Assembly: GCF_036169555.1 (NCBI RefSeq)
Contig: NZ_CP108032.1
Coordinates: 6,696,001 to 6,760,000 of the forward strand
Source: Streptomyces sp. NBC_00306
GTDB lineage: Bacteria > Actinomycetota > Actinomycetes > Streptomycetales > Streptomycetaceae
Direction: 5' to 3'
Length of the DNA: 64,000 bases
Shown: piece by piece, positions 15,874 through 23,627 of the stretch
Position numbering within the stretch: the first letter of the stretch is position 1
Layout: each line of letters starts with the position of its first letter
Made by a program: the position numbers and the translations under genes
The notes under the pieces: generated by a model
What the model saw: the letters and a program-made list of their open reading frames with translations, nothing else
Databases searched by the model: none
What the model was told of the DNA's origin: nothing

Positions 15874-16002
15874 ATGAACGACACCAAGAAAGCAAACGAC
15901 ACCGACGAAACATCGGAGGAGACGGCCACCTGGCAGACTCCCGGGTTCGAGGTCGTCGGGACCGCGCTCGAAGTCACCGCCTACGCCCTCACCGACCGAT
16001 AG
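15874..16002 (+). CDS. pqqA: PqqA, precursor peptide of pyrroloquinoline quinone
   Basis: A 42-residue peptide. The N-terminal part is an acidic, Thr-rich leader. The C-terminal core WQTPGFEVVGTALEVTAYAL matches PqqA, in which a Glu and a Tyr three residues apart (LEVTAY, Glu33 and Tyr37) are crosslinked by the radical-SAM enzyme PqqE to build PQQ. ATG at 15874 has a moderate ribosome site (GCAGG, 8 bases upstream). The next bases carry only short fragments of pqqB and pqqE, so no PQQ can be made from this locus alone. The precursor gene itself looks intact. Confidence 0.85.
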   Translation: MNDTKKANDTDETSEETATWQTPGFEVVGTALEVTAYALTDR

Positions 16003-16012
16003 CCACGCCGCC

Positions 16013-16066
16013 GTGCTGCTGCAGGTGCTCGGCACCGCGGCGGGCGGCGGACTGCCCCAGTGGAAC
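16013..16066 (+). pseudogene. pqqB: pqqB 5' fragment
   Basis: From a GTG 10 bases after the pqqA stop, the first 18 codons read VLLQVLGTAAGGGLPQWN. This is the characteristic N-terminus of PqqB (metallo-beta-lactamase fold): the normal LGSAAGGG(F/L)PQWN signature. After the Asn codon the similarity ends abruptly and pqqE-like sequence begins in another frame. All of the remaining pqqB plus pqqC and pqqD are absent, so one deletion joined pqqB codon 18 to the middle of pqqE. Confidence 0.8.
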
Positions 16067-16602
16067 TCCATGAGAAACGGCTCGCGGCACTTGTCGGAGC
16101 GGGGCTGTGCAGTGTGCAGCTGTCCGTGCAGCACGCCGACCCCGCGGCATCCGAACGCATCGCCGGAGCACGCTCGTTCGCAGCGAAGGTACGAGCGGCA
16201 CGCCTGGTGCGTGAGGCGGACCTGCCGCTCGGTCTGAACGTCGTCCTCCACCGCGACAACCTCGGCTCCCTCGACGCACTGATCGAACTCGGCCTCGCCT
16301 GGGGCGCGGAGCGGATCGAGCTCGCCAACACCCAGTTCTACGGCTGGGCGTTGCGCAACCGCGACCTCGGCGGGTGCCGGTACCAGGCGTACGCCCTCAC
16401 CGGCGACGCCACCCGCACGGACCCGGTCTGCTCGCTCGCGCCCGACCACGCTCTCGTACGCGATCTCGTCGACCCTACGCATCTGCCGGACCCCGCGGTC
16501 GCGCCCCCGCGTACGTCCACCGCGCGGAACAGCCCACGTCCACGTTCCCGGGGCCGATCTCGTCATGGACGAACAACTCGCAATGAGGTGAAGGAAACAT
16601 GA
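16067..16602 (+). pseudogene. pqqE: pqqE fragments (internal piece joined to C-terminal piece)
   Basis: In a different frame from the pqqB fragment, the sequence encodes an internal part of PqqE (LAALVGAGLCSVQLSVQHAD, then LGLNVVLHRDNLGSLDALI and IELANTQFYGWALRNR). At about 16362 it jumps to the extreme C-terminus (DLGGCRYQAYALTGDA, TDPVCSLAP). The N-terminal CxxxCxxC radical-SAM motif and most SPASM cysteines are missing. One C-terminal cysteine appears changed (GGCRC to GGCRY). The open frame continues through degenerate sequence and overlaps the next start codon. It cannot be a working PqqE. Confidence 0.8.
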
Positions 16603-17381
16603 CCGCATCACGCAGGGCAGTCCTGGGAGCGGCACTCGGCGGCGCCGTCGCGGCCGGGCTGCCCGGACTCATGTCGCAGGCCAGTGCGGCCGACTGGCAG
16701 CTTCGCTGGTCCCCGTCGGCACGCACCGACAAACTGCGGGCCTTCGAGACCATCGAGGACGACCGGGCCGGCTCGCACACGTCGGCCGCGCCCCACATCA
16801 CCACCGAGGGCGACAACTTCCGGTTCTCGATGCACACCGTGGACCGCGACACCGCGACCGACCGGCAGCGCCACGAGGTCACCGGCTGCCGCACCGGCAG
16901 CTCGTCCCTCCAGTGGAAGTCGGGCCAGACCTGGCGGGTCACCTACGGCATGTTCATCCCGAGCACGCTGAAGGCGACCACCAGCTTTACGCACATCATG
17001 CAGATGAAGCAGCCGGGCACCGGGTCGTCCCCGATCGTCGTGCAGTCGCTGCGCCGGGTGAACGGCGTACAGACCATCGAGCTGAAGGTCATCTCCGGCG
17101 ATGTCCTCGTCGGCCGGACCAACCTCGAACCGCTGCACAACAAGTGGATCGACGTCGACTTCCAGATCAGGATCGGGAACGGCACGGCCGGCTCCGTCCG
17201 CTGGATCCTCAAGAACGGCGCGACGACGGTGATCGACGCGTCGAAGGCGGGCGTCGACACCTTCCTCGCGGACCGGGTGCGCCCCAAGTGGGGTATCTAC
17301 CGCTCGCTGGGCGACAGTTCGGGCTCCCTCCAGAACTGCCACATGCTCCTCACCAACATGCGCGGCTATCAGCTCGTCTGA
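16599..17381 (+). CDS. Tat-exported polysaccharide-lyase-like protein
   Basis: A 260-residue protein with a twin-arginine signal (TASRRAVLGAALGGAVAAGL, cleavage near ASA-ADW). The mature part is a concanavalin-type beta-sandwich: RQRHEVTGCRTGSSSLQWKS, WRVTYGMFIPSTLKATTSF, THIMQMKQP, then WIDVDFQIRIGNGTAGSVRW. This layout matches the heparin-lyase-I-like/PL20-type family (PF14099), which cleaves acidic polysaccharides. I cannot confirm the catalytic residues, so activity is inferred. Start ATG has GAAGGAAAC just before it. A strong terminator follows at 17498. Confidence 0.75.
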   Translation: MTASRRAVLGAALGGAVAAGLPGLMSQASAADWQLRWSPSARTDKLRAFETIEDDRAGSHTSAAPHITTEGDNFRFSMHTVDRDTATDRQRHEVTGCRTGSSSLQWKSGQTWRVTYGMFIPSTLKATTSFTHIMQMKQPGTGSSPIVVQSLRRVNGVQTIELKVISGDVLVGRTNLEPLHNKWIDVDFQIRIGNGTAGSVRWILKNGATTVIDASKAGVDTFLADRVRPKWGIYRSLGDSSGSLQNCHMLLTNMRGYQLV

Positions 17382-17497
17382 CGAGGACGACATGATCGGC
17401 GTTCGCGGAACCGTCGCCGACCTCGCGTGACCAGGATCTTCCGCGTCACGATCGGCCGGCACACACAGCCCGGCCGGTCGGCCGCAGCCTCACCGAC

Positions 17498-17535
17498 CAC
17501 TGCCCGGCGCGTACTTCCTGACCCGCGCCGGGCAG
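17498..17535. terminator. Strong bidirectional hairpin
   Basis: Perfect 13-bp stem ACTGCCCGGCGCG (17498-17510) with its complement at 17523-17535 and a 12-base loop. It lies between the convergent lyase-like and acyl-CoA ligase genes. Confidence 0.8.
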
Positions 17536-17589
17536 TTCGCCGTGCCGTGCCGTGCAGCAGTGCCGGCGTGCGGGGGGGTGCTCGCCCCC

Positions 17590-19413
17590 TCAGTGGTAGA
17601 GCGCGTCGACCTCGACCGCGTACGCCGCCTCGATCGCCTTCCGCTTCAGCTTCAGCGACGGTGTGAGCAGCCCGTGCTCCTCGCTGAAGGGGTGGGCCAG
17701 GATGCGGAACGTACGGATCGACTCCGCCTGCGACACCAGGGTGTTGGCGGCCACCACCGCCCGGCGGACCTCCATCTCCAGATCCGGGTCGCGCACCAGA
17801 TCCGCCGGGGCCAGCGGTGCCTTGTCCTGCATCGCCAGCCAGTGGTCGACCGCCTCCTGATCGACGGTGACCAGCGCCGCGATGTAGGGGCGGTCGTTGC
17901 CGACCACGATGCACTGGTTGACCAACGGATGCGCCCGTACGCGCTCCTCCAACGCCACCGGCGACACGCTCTTGCCGCCGGAGGTCACCAGGATCTCCTT
18001 CTTGCGGCCCGTGATCGTCAGATAGCCGTCCTCGTCCAGCGCTCCGAGGTCCCCGGTCGCCAGCCAGCCGTCGTGCAGCACCGCGTCGGTGGACTTGGGG
18101 TCGCCCAGATAGCCCGAGAAGACGTGCGCGCCGTGGAGCCACACCTCGCCGTCCTCCGCGATGTGGACCGTGGTTCCCGGGATCGGCTGGCCGACCGTGC
18201 CGTAGCGGGTGCGCTCCGGGGGGTTCGCCGTCGCCGCCGCGCTCGTCTCGGTGAGTCCGTAGCCCTCGAAGACCGTGACGCCCGCCCCCTCGAAGAAGAG
18301 GCCGAGCCGCCGGTCCATGGCCGAGCCGCCGGACATGGCGTGGCGCACCCGGCCGCCCATCGCGTCGCGGACCTTTCCGTACACCATCTTCTCGAAGAAC
18401 TGGTGCTGCATCCGCAGCCCGGCGGAGGGGCCGGGGCCCAGGCCGAAGGCCCGGTGTTCCATGGCCTCCGCGTAGCGCACCGCCACGTCGACGGCCTTCT
18501 CGAACGGGCCCGTCTTCCCGTCGACCTCCGCCCTGCGGTGCGCCGCGTTGTAGATCTTCTCGAGGATGTACGGCACCGCCAGGATGAACGTCGGTCTGAA
18601 CGCCACCAGGTCGGGCAGCAACGCCTTTGCCTGGAGCACCGGCTGGTGGCCGAGCTTGACCCGGCCGCGGATCGCCGCGATCTCCACCATGCGTCCGAAG
18701 ACGTGGGCGAGCGGCAGGAACAGGAGCGTCGCGGCCTCGTCACCCGGCTTGGAGTGGAAGACCGGTTCCCAACGTGTGATGAGGGTGTCGGTCTCGAACA
18801 TGAAGTTGGCGTGCGTGATGACGCAGCCCTTCGGGCGTCCGGTGGTCCCGGAGGTGTAGATGACCGTGGCCATCGAGTCGGGGGTCACCGCGCGCCGGTG
18901 CCGGTGCACCACCTCGTCGTCGATGTGCGCACCCGCCGCGTTGAGCTCCGCGACGGCACCGGCGTCCAGCTGCCACAGCCGTTTCAATTGCGGAAGCCGG
19001 TCGATGACCGAGCCGACCGTCATGGAGTGGTCCTCGTGCTCGACCATGCACGCCGTGACCTCGGAGTCGTGCAGCATCCAGAAGACCTGCTCCGCCGAGG
19101 AGGTGGGATAGATGGGCACGGAGTGCGCGCCGACCGTCCAGATGGCGAAGTCGAAGAGCGTCCACTCGTACCGGGTACGGGACATCAGGGCGACCCGGTC
19201 ACCGAACCGCACTCCCTGCGCCAGCAGCCCTTTGGCCAGGGCGAGCACCTCGTCGCGGAACTGCGCGGACGTCACATCGTGCCAATGTCCTTCCGCGTCC
19301 TTGCGTCCGAGAACGACGCGATCGGGATCCTCCTGGGCATAGTCGAACACCGCATCCGCCAGCCCACCGACCTGAGGCGCTGCGTCCAGCGGGGGGACAG
19401 TGAACTCGCGCAA
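17590..19413 (-). CDS. Long-chain fatty acid-CoA ligase (AMP-forming)
   Basis: A 607-residue member of the ANL superfamily. The phosphate loop is VIYTSGTTGRPKGCVITH; other motifs are FEGYGLTETSAAAT, DGWLATGDLGALDEDGYLTI and the core RKKEILVTSGGKSVSP. The C-terminal catalytic Lys is in LTPSLKLKRKAI. It activates fatty acids to acyl-CoA through an acyl-AMP. The chosen start is TTG at 19413: it has AAGGAG 7 bases upstream and begins LREFTVPP, the normal family start. It is monocistronic. Confidence 0.92.
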   Translation of the reverse strand: MREFTVPPLDAAPQVGGLADAVFDYAQEDPDRVVLGRKDAEGHWHDVTSAQFRDEVLALAKGLLAQGVRFGDRVALMSRTRYEWTLFDFAIWTVGAHSVPIYPTSSAEQVFWMLHDSEVTACMVEHEDHSMTVGSVIDRLPQLKRLWQLDAGAVAELNAAGAHIDDEVVHRHRRAVTPDSMATVIYTSGTTGRPKGCVITHANFMFETDTLITRWEPVFHSKPGDEAATLLFLPLAHVFGRMVEIAAIRGRVKLGHQPVLQAKALLPDLVAFRPTFILAVPYILEKIYNAAHRRAEVDGKTGPFEKAVDVAVRYAEAMEHRAFGLGPGPSAGLRMQHQFFEKMVYGKVRDAMGGRVRHAMSGGSAMDRRLGLFFEGAGVTVFEGYGLTETSAAATANPPERTRYGTVGQPIPGTTVHIAEDGEVWLHGAHVFSGYLGDPKSTDAVLHDGWLATGDLGALDEDGYLTITGRKKEILVTSGGKSVSPVALEERVRAHPLVNQCIVVGNDRPYIAALVTVDQEAVDHWLAMQDKAPLAPADLVRDPDLEMEVRRAVVAANTLVSQAESIRTFRILAHPFSEEHGLLTPSLKLKRKAIEAAYAVEVDALYH

Positions 19414-19841
19414 TGGCCTGCTCCTTGTGGCGCTCCGCACAGCGCCGCGACGCTACCCCACCTCGCTGACCGGCGGGAGGGCCTTGCAGAACTGTGGACG
19501 AATGGCATCACCACAGGTCAGACGAGGATGTCCGGCCACACAAAAGAGAGTTGGACCACAGTTCTGACCGAAGAGTAAGTATGCCGGTATCGAATCTCCA
19601 CGGAATCTCGACGCTGCACGCACCGTCGCTTTACGGAGTCGAGAAGCTTTGGTCCGTACCAGGCCGGTGAGCGGGTCCGTGACCAGGTCCGGCGGGTGAC
19701 GGTACGCGAACGGCCGGGTGCGGGGTCATGATCGAGCCATCGAGCCATCGAGCCATCGAGCCATCGAGCCGTCGAGCCATCGGACCCTCGCGTCACGGAG
19801 CCGCGGGGCGGCCGGGACCATCGAGCCGTTGCGCGTGGCTG
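19414..19841. other. 428-base gap with promoter region and an 8-bp tandem repeat
   Basis: No gene with support is seen. The right-hand part holds the tandem repeat at 19731-19786. Near 19551-19566, TTGGAC and TCTG stand at the same spacing as in the ROK-type motif at 33.9 and 41.5 kb, a weak third match. The lower-GC stretch at about 19535-19580 is the likely promoter area of the acyl-CoA ligase. Confidence 0.45.
19731..19786. repeat. 8-bp tandem repeat (atcgagcc), seven units
   Basis: Five exact copies of atcgagcc, then gtcgagcc and atcggacc, end to end. The unit length is not a multiple of three and the tract lies just beyond the LysR stop codon, so it is a non-coding microsatellite-like array. 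Confidence 0.85.
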
Positions 19842-20732
19842 TCACCGCTGCCGCGGGCCGCCTCCCCGGTGCAGCCGGTCGGCGCCCCGCAGGATCGACG
19901 ACGCCAGCGCGGCCGCCGCCTCCTGCGCCGCATGCCCCGCGCCCGCCCGCCGGCCGTGCAGCAGGACGAAGTCCACATCGCCCAGTTCGGGCAGGCCGGC
20001 CCGCGACGCCACCGGAGCCAGGCCCGGCGGGATCAGCCCGCGGCTGTGCGCCATCACACCGAGCCCCGCCCGCGCCGCCGCGATCAGCCCGCTCAGGCTG
20101 GTACTGGTGCACGCGATCCGCCAGGCGCGCCCTTCCGCCTCCAGTACCTCCAGCGCGCGGGCCCGCGTGATGCCCGGCGGCGGATAGACGATCAGCGGTA
20201 CGGGAAGGGCGGGGTCGAGCCGCAGCTGTGGGGCGCCGATCCACGAGAGCGTGTCCTGCCACACGAGCTCGCCGTGGGTGTCGCCGGTCCGCCGCTTGGC
20301 CAGCACCAGATCGAGCCTTCCCGCCTCCAGCCGTCTGTGCAGCGTGCCCGAGAGTTCCACGGAGAGTTCCAGGTCCACCTCGGGGTGGTCGCGCCGGAAG
20401 GACTCCAGGATCTCCGGCAGCCGGGTCAGCACGAAGTCCTCGGAGGCCCCGAACCGCAGACGGCCGCGCAGCCGCTTGCCGGTGAAGAACGCGGACGCGC
20501 GCTCGTGCGCCTGGAGGATCGTCCGGGCGAAGCCGAGCATGGCCTCCCCGTCCTCGGTGAGCTCCACGCGGTGCGTGTCCCGGGTGAACAGCTGCCGGCC
20601 GGTGGCTTCCTCCAGCTTGCGCACATGCTGGCTCACGGTCGACTGGCGCAGCCCGAGCCGGCGGGCGGCCTGGGTGAAGCTGAGTGTTTGGGCGACCGCG
20701 AGGAAGGTACGCAGTTGTGCGGGGTCGTACAT
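19842..20732 (-). CDS. LysR-family regulator
   Basis: A 296-residue LysR-type protein. The winged helix-turn-helix is at about 1-62 (MYDPAQLRTFLAVAQTLSFT, AARRLGLRQSTVSQHVRKLE). The periplasmic-binding-like effector domain spans about 88-285 (LRGRLRFGASEDFVLTRLPE, then DLVLAKRRTGD). Its start is divergent from a bile-acid/sodium symporter-family gene with 137 bases between starts, the classical LysR layout, so that transporter is the expected target. The ATG at 20732 is the usual family start; an upstream GTG is possible. The C-terminus ends in a low-complexity tail before the 8-bp repeat array. Confidence 0.92.
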   Translation of the reverse strand: MYDPAQLRTFLAVAQTLSFTQAARRLGLRQSTVSQHVRKLEEATGRQLFTRDTHRVELTEDGEAMLGFARTILQAHERASAFFTGKRLRGRLRFGASEDFVLTRLPEILESFRRDHPEVDLELSVELSGTLHRRLEAGRLDLVLAKRRTGDTHGELVWQDTLSWIGAPQLRLDPALPVPLIVYPPPGITRARALEVLEAEGRAWRIACTSTSLSGLIAAARAGLGVMAHSRGLIPPGLAPVASRAGLPELGDVDFVLLHGRRAGAGHAAQEAAAALASSILRGADRLHRGGGPRQR

Positions 20733-20764
20733 GACCTCCACGGTAGGCCTTTTCCGTGCGCCCA

Positions 20765-20780
20765 TCATGAATCGCGATGA
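20765..20780. promoter_or_regulatory. Candidate LysR box between LysR and symporter genes
   Basis: TCAT-N8-ATGA contains a T-N11-A LysR core with ATCGCGAT inside it. It lies in the divergent interval, 33 bases from the LysR start. Such short motifs occur often by chance, so this is tentative. Confidence 0.3.
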
Positions 20781-20869
20781 CAGTGAGCGTGGTGTACGGG
20801 ATTCCCGATCGGTCGTGTCAGGAGCACCATGGGGAGGGCACGACCCTGAACCGAGAGCAAGTGGAACAC

Positions 20870-21904
20870 ATGAGCCGCCGCACGTTGTCGCTGCCGTCCT
20901 GGCTGCCCGTCGACCCGTACATCCTGGCGCTCCTCGGGACGGTGGTACTCGCGGCTCTCCTGCCGGCGTCCGGACGCGCCGCCGATGTCGCGGGCGGTGC
21001 GTCGACCGGTGCCGTGGCCCTGCTGTTCTTTCTGTACGGCGCGCGGCTGTCGACCCGCGAGGCGGTCGGCGGCCTGCGGCATTGGCGTCTGCATGTGACG
21101 GTGCTCGCCGCGACGTTCCTCGTCTTCCCGCTGCTGGGGCTCGCCGCGCGGGGCCTCGAACCGTGGCTGCTCACACCGGAGCTCTACAGCGGACTGCTGT
21201 TCCTGTGTCTCGTGCCGTCGACGATCCAGTCGTCGATCGCTTTCACCTCGATGGCGCGCGGGAACGTTCCCGCGGCGATCTGCGCCGGTTCCTTCTCCAG
21301 CATCGCGGGCATCGTGCTCACCCCGCTGCTGGCGGCGGTCGTCCTCGGCGGCCGGGCCGGCGGTTTCTCCGCGGACTCGCTGTTGCGGATCGTGCTGCAA
21401 CTCCTCGTGCCCTTCCTGGCGGGCCAGTTGCTGCGACGGTGGGTCGGGGGCTTCCTCACCCGCCACAAGAAGGTGCTCGGGTACGTCGACCGCGGCTCGA
21501 TCCTGCTCGTCGTCTACACGGCCTTCAGCGCGGGCATGAACGCGGGCGTCTGGCACCAGGTCACCCCGGGGCGCCTCGGCGCTCTGCTGCTCGTCGAGGC
21601 GGCGCTCCTCGCGGCGATGCTGACGCTCACCTGGTACGGCTCCAGGCGGCTCGGTTTCGGGCGGGCGGACCGCGTCGCGATCCAGTTCGCGGGCTCGAAG
21701 AAGAGCCTTGCGGCCGGTCTGCCCATGGCCACGGTGCTGTTCGGCGCCCACGCGAGCCTTGCCGTCCTGCCGTTGATGCTCTTCCACCAGATGCAACTGA
21801 TGGTCTGCGCGGTCATCGCCAAGCGCCGCGGCCGTGAGGTGCCGGCCGAGGCGGCCCCCGCGCCCGGCACGAGGGTTCTGTCGGGAGCGCGGCCGGCCCC
21901 CTGA
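20870..21904 (+). CDS. Bile acid:sodium symporter (BASS/SBF-like) family transporter
   Basis: A 344-residue membrane protein with about ten hydrophobic segments, of the SBF-like group (PF13593). Landmarks are GAVALLFFLYGARLSTREA, LFLCLVPSTIQSSIAFTSMA (the crossover motif region with polar residues in a broken helix), and FAGSKKSLAAGLPMATVLFG with the second crossover. Substrate is unknown; family members move organic anions with sodium or protons. ATG at 20870 begins MSRRTLSLPSWL; earlier starts add polar residues without support. It is divergent from a LysR regulator. Confidence 0.9.
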   Translation: MSRRTLSLPSWLPVDPYILALLGTVVLAALLPASGRAADVAGGASTGAVALLFFLYGARLSTREAVGGLRHWRLHVTVLAATFLVFPLLGLAARGLEPWLLTPELYSGLLFLCLVPSTIQSSIAFTSMARGNVPAAICAGSFSSIAGIVLTPLLAAVVLGGRAGGFSADSLLRIVLQLLVPFLAGQLLRRWVGGFLTRHKKVLGYVDRGSILLVVYTAFSAGMNAGVWHQVTPGRLGALLLVEAALLAAMLTLTWYGSRRLGFGRADRVAIQFAGSKKSLAAGLPMATVLFGAHASLAVLPLMLFHQMQLMVCAVIAKRRGREVPAEAAPAPGTRVLSGARPAP

Positions 21905-22033
21905 ACGGCGGCCCGGACGTGGCCCGTTCGTGTCGCGGGTGACCGGCACGGGCTTCGGTACGTGACCAACGCCTCGCCGCAGAGCACGCGTCCGGACCTC
22001 CGCGACGCCGCCCGCGCCTGACAAGATCGCCGG

Positions 22034-22426
22034 GTGACGACGTACGCGATACGCCCCTTCGGCGCCCGCCCCTGCACCCTGGTCGTCTGCCGCGGCTGCT
22101 GCTGCGGGGACGCGGCCAAGCACCCCGGCACCGACCACCAAGGCCAACTGGCCCGGTTGCGGACGGCGGCCGAGGCGTCGGACGGCAGGTTCGCGGTCCG
22201 CACGAGCGACTGCCTCGGCCCGTGCGGCCAGGCGAACGTGATCGTGGTCCAGCCCTCGGCGGAGGGCCGCCGCCGGGGCGCCAGGGCGACCTGGATCGGC
22301 TGGGCGCTCGACGACGACGCGACGGACGACGTCCTCGCCTGGGCGCAGGCGGGCGGCCCGGGCTTCGCCGAACCCTCGCCGACGCTGGAACTCCAGGTGA
22401 TCCCGGCACCGGCGACGCGCAGATGA
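22034..22426 (+). CDS. Thioredoxin-like [2Fe-2S] ferredoxin-domain protein
   Basis: A 130-residue protein with two cysteine groups. The first is VVCRGCCCGD near residue 20; the second is SDCLGPCGQANVIVV near residue 60. This spacing is that of thioredoxin-fold [2Fe-2S] ferredoxins related to NuoE. The function is probably electron transfer or cluster storage; some relatives accompany cobalamin or formate enzymes. Start GTG at 22034 is preceded by a weak site. It lies just upstream of the formate dehydrogenase region but on the opposite strand, so a link is only possible. Confidence 0.8.
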   Translation: MTTYAIRPFGARPCTLVVCRGCCCGDAAKHPGTDHQGQLARLRTAAEASDGRFAVRTSDCLGPCGQANVIVVQPSAEGRRRGARATWIGWALDDDATDDVLAWAQAGGPGFAEPSPTLELQVIPAPATRR

Positions 22427-22782
22427 GGCGGGCACCGGCGGGTTGAAGGCCGGCCGCGCTGCCCTGCCCGCTTGCCTGTCGCCGGGTCGGGCATGAGCCT
22501 CGGCGCACCGCGAGATCTCCCGCCGGGCCTCACCCCCCAGCCGCAGGCGTTCACCCAGTCTTCGCCCCGGGGACGCCGTCCGGGCTTCCGCCCGCACACG
22601 AACCCCCGCTTACCGGCCCGGCAACGGTGACTTGTGGCTCGACACGTGGTGCTGCACGAACCCCGTGTTCGTGGACGTGGTGCGCTGACGCACCGGCTCG
22701 CGGGGGTGCCTCACGGAAGGACCCGGCCGGCGCAGGGGGCGCTCCCCGCCGGCCGGGCCCGTATCCCGTGCAGCGGGGAGCG
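22427..22782. other. 356-base gap with terminator; no gene supported
   Basis: A frame ending TGA at about 22687 encodes a Cys-Cys peptide (LWLDTWCCTNPVFVDVV), but no start or ribosome site was found. A perfect hairpin lies at 22722-22757. The rest is GC-rich without features I can support. Confidence 0.5.
22722..22757. terminator. Hairpin downstream of fdhD
   Basis: Perfect 11-bp stem CCCGGCCGGCG (22722-22732) with complement CGCCGGCCGGG (22747-22757), 26 bases past the fdhD stop on the minus strand. It likely ends the five-gene formate dehydrogenase operon. Confidence 0.75.
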
Positions 22783-23622
22783 TCAGACCCCGGTGCCCAG
22801 GGCGATCCGCTCGTCGCCCGCGTACACGTTCATATTGGCGCCCCGCAGGAAACCGATCAGCGTCAGTCCCGTCTCGGCGGCCAGGTCCACGGCCAGCGAG
22901 GAGGGCGCGGAGACGGCGGCCAGGACCGGGATTCCGGCCATCACCGCCTTCTGGGCCAGCTCGAACGAGGCGCGGCCCGAGACCAGCAGGATCGCCCGGG
23001 ACAGCGGCAGATCACCGTTCTGCAGCGCGCGGCCGATGAGTTTGTCGACGGCGTTGTGCCGTCCGACGTCCTCCCGGATGTCGAGCAGCTCTCCCTCTTC
23101 GGAGAAGAGTGCCGCCGCATGGAGCCCCCCGGTCCGGTCGAAGACCCGCTGTGCGGCGCGCAGCCGGTCGGGGAGGCCCGCCAGCAGAGCGGGCTCGATA
23201 CGGACCGGGGGAGTGTCGGCGATCGGGAAGCGCGCGGTCGTGCGGACGGCGTCGAGGCTGGCCTTGCCGCACAGTCCGCACGACGAGGTGGTGTAGACGT
23301 TCCGTTCGAGGGTGATGTCGGGCAGCTCGACCCCGGGGGCGAGCCGCACGTCCACCACGTTGTACGTGTTGGACCCGTCGGCCGTCGCCCCGGCGCAGTA
23401 GACGATCGACTGGAGCTCGTCGGCCGCCCCCAGGACGCCCTCGCTCACCAGGAACCCGGCGGCGAGGGCGAAGTCGTCGCCGGGGGTACGCATGGTGATG
23501 GCGAGCGGTTTGCCGCCCAGACGGATCTCCAGCGGTTCCTCGGCCACCAGGGTGTCCGGGCGGGACGTCACCGCCCCGTCCCTGATGCGGATGGTGCGTC
23601 GGCGCTCGGTGACCCGTCCCAT
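22783..23622 (-). CDS. fdhD: FdhD, formate dehydrogenase sulfurtransferase
   Basis: A 279-residue FdhD. It moves sulfur from IscS to the molybdenum cofactor of formate dehydrogenase, which is needed for activity. The sulfur-carrying CxxC is in TTSSCGLCGKASL (Cys115 and Cys118). Other family blocks are VAEEPLEIRLGG, RTPGDDFALAAGFLVSEG, and DVGRHNAVDKLIGRAL with SGRASFELAQKAVMAGIPVL. ATG at 23622 gives MGRVTERRR, the usual start. It is the last gene of the operon, 5 bases after the iron-sulfur subunit stop. Confidence 0.95.
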   Translation of the reverse strand: MGRVTERRRTIRIRDGAVTSRPDTLVAEEPLEIRLGGKPLAITMRTPGDDFALAAGFLVSEGVLGAADELQSIVYCAGATADGSNTYNVVDVRLAPGVELPDITLERNVYTTSSCGLCGKASLDAVRTTARFPIADTPPVRIEPALLAGLPDRLRAAQRVFDRTGGLHAAALFSEEGELLDIREDVGRHNAVDKLIGRALQNGDLPLSRAILLVSGRASFELAQKAVMAGIPVLAAVSAPSSLAVDLAAETGLTLIGFLRGANMNVYAGDERIALGTGV

Positions 23623-23627
23623 GGCGA

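Noticed and set aside
22563..22689. Short Cys-containing peptide (LWLDTWCCTNPVFVDVV) as a possible RiPP precursor
   Set aside because: No start codon or ribosome site was found upstream, and no modification enzyme is nearby.
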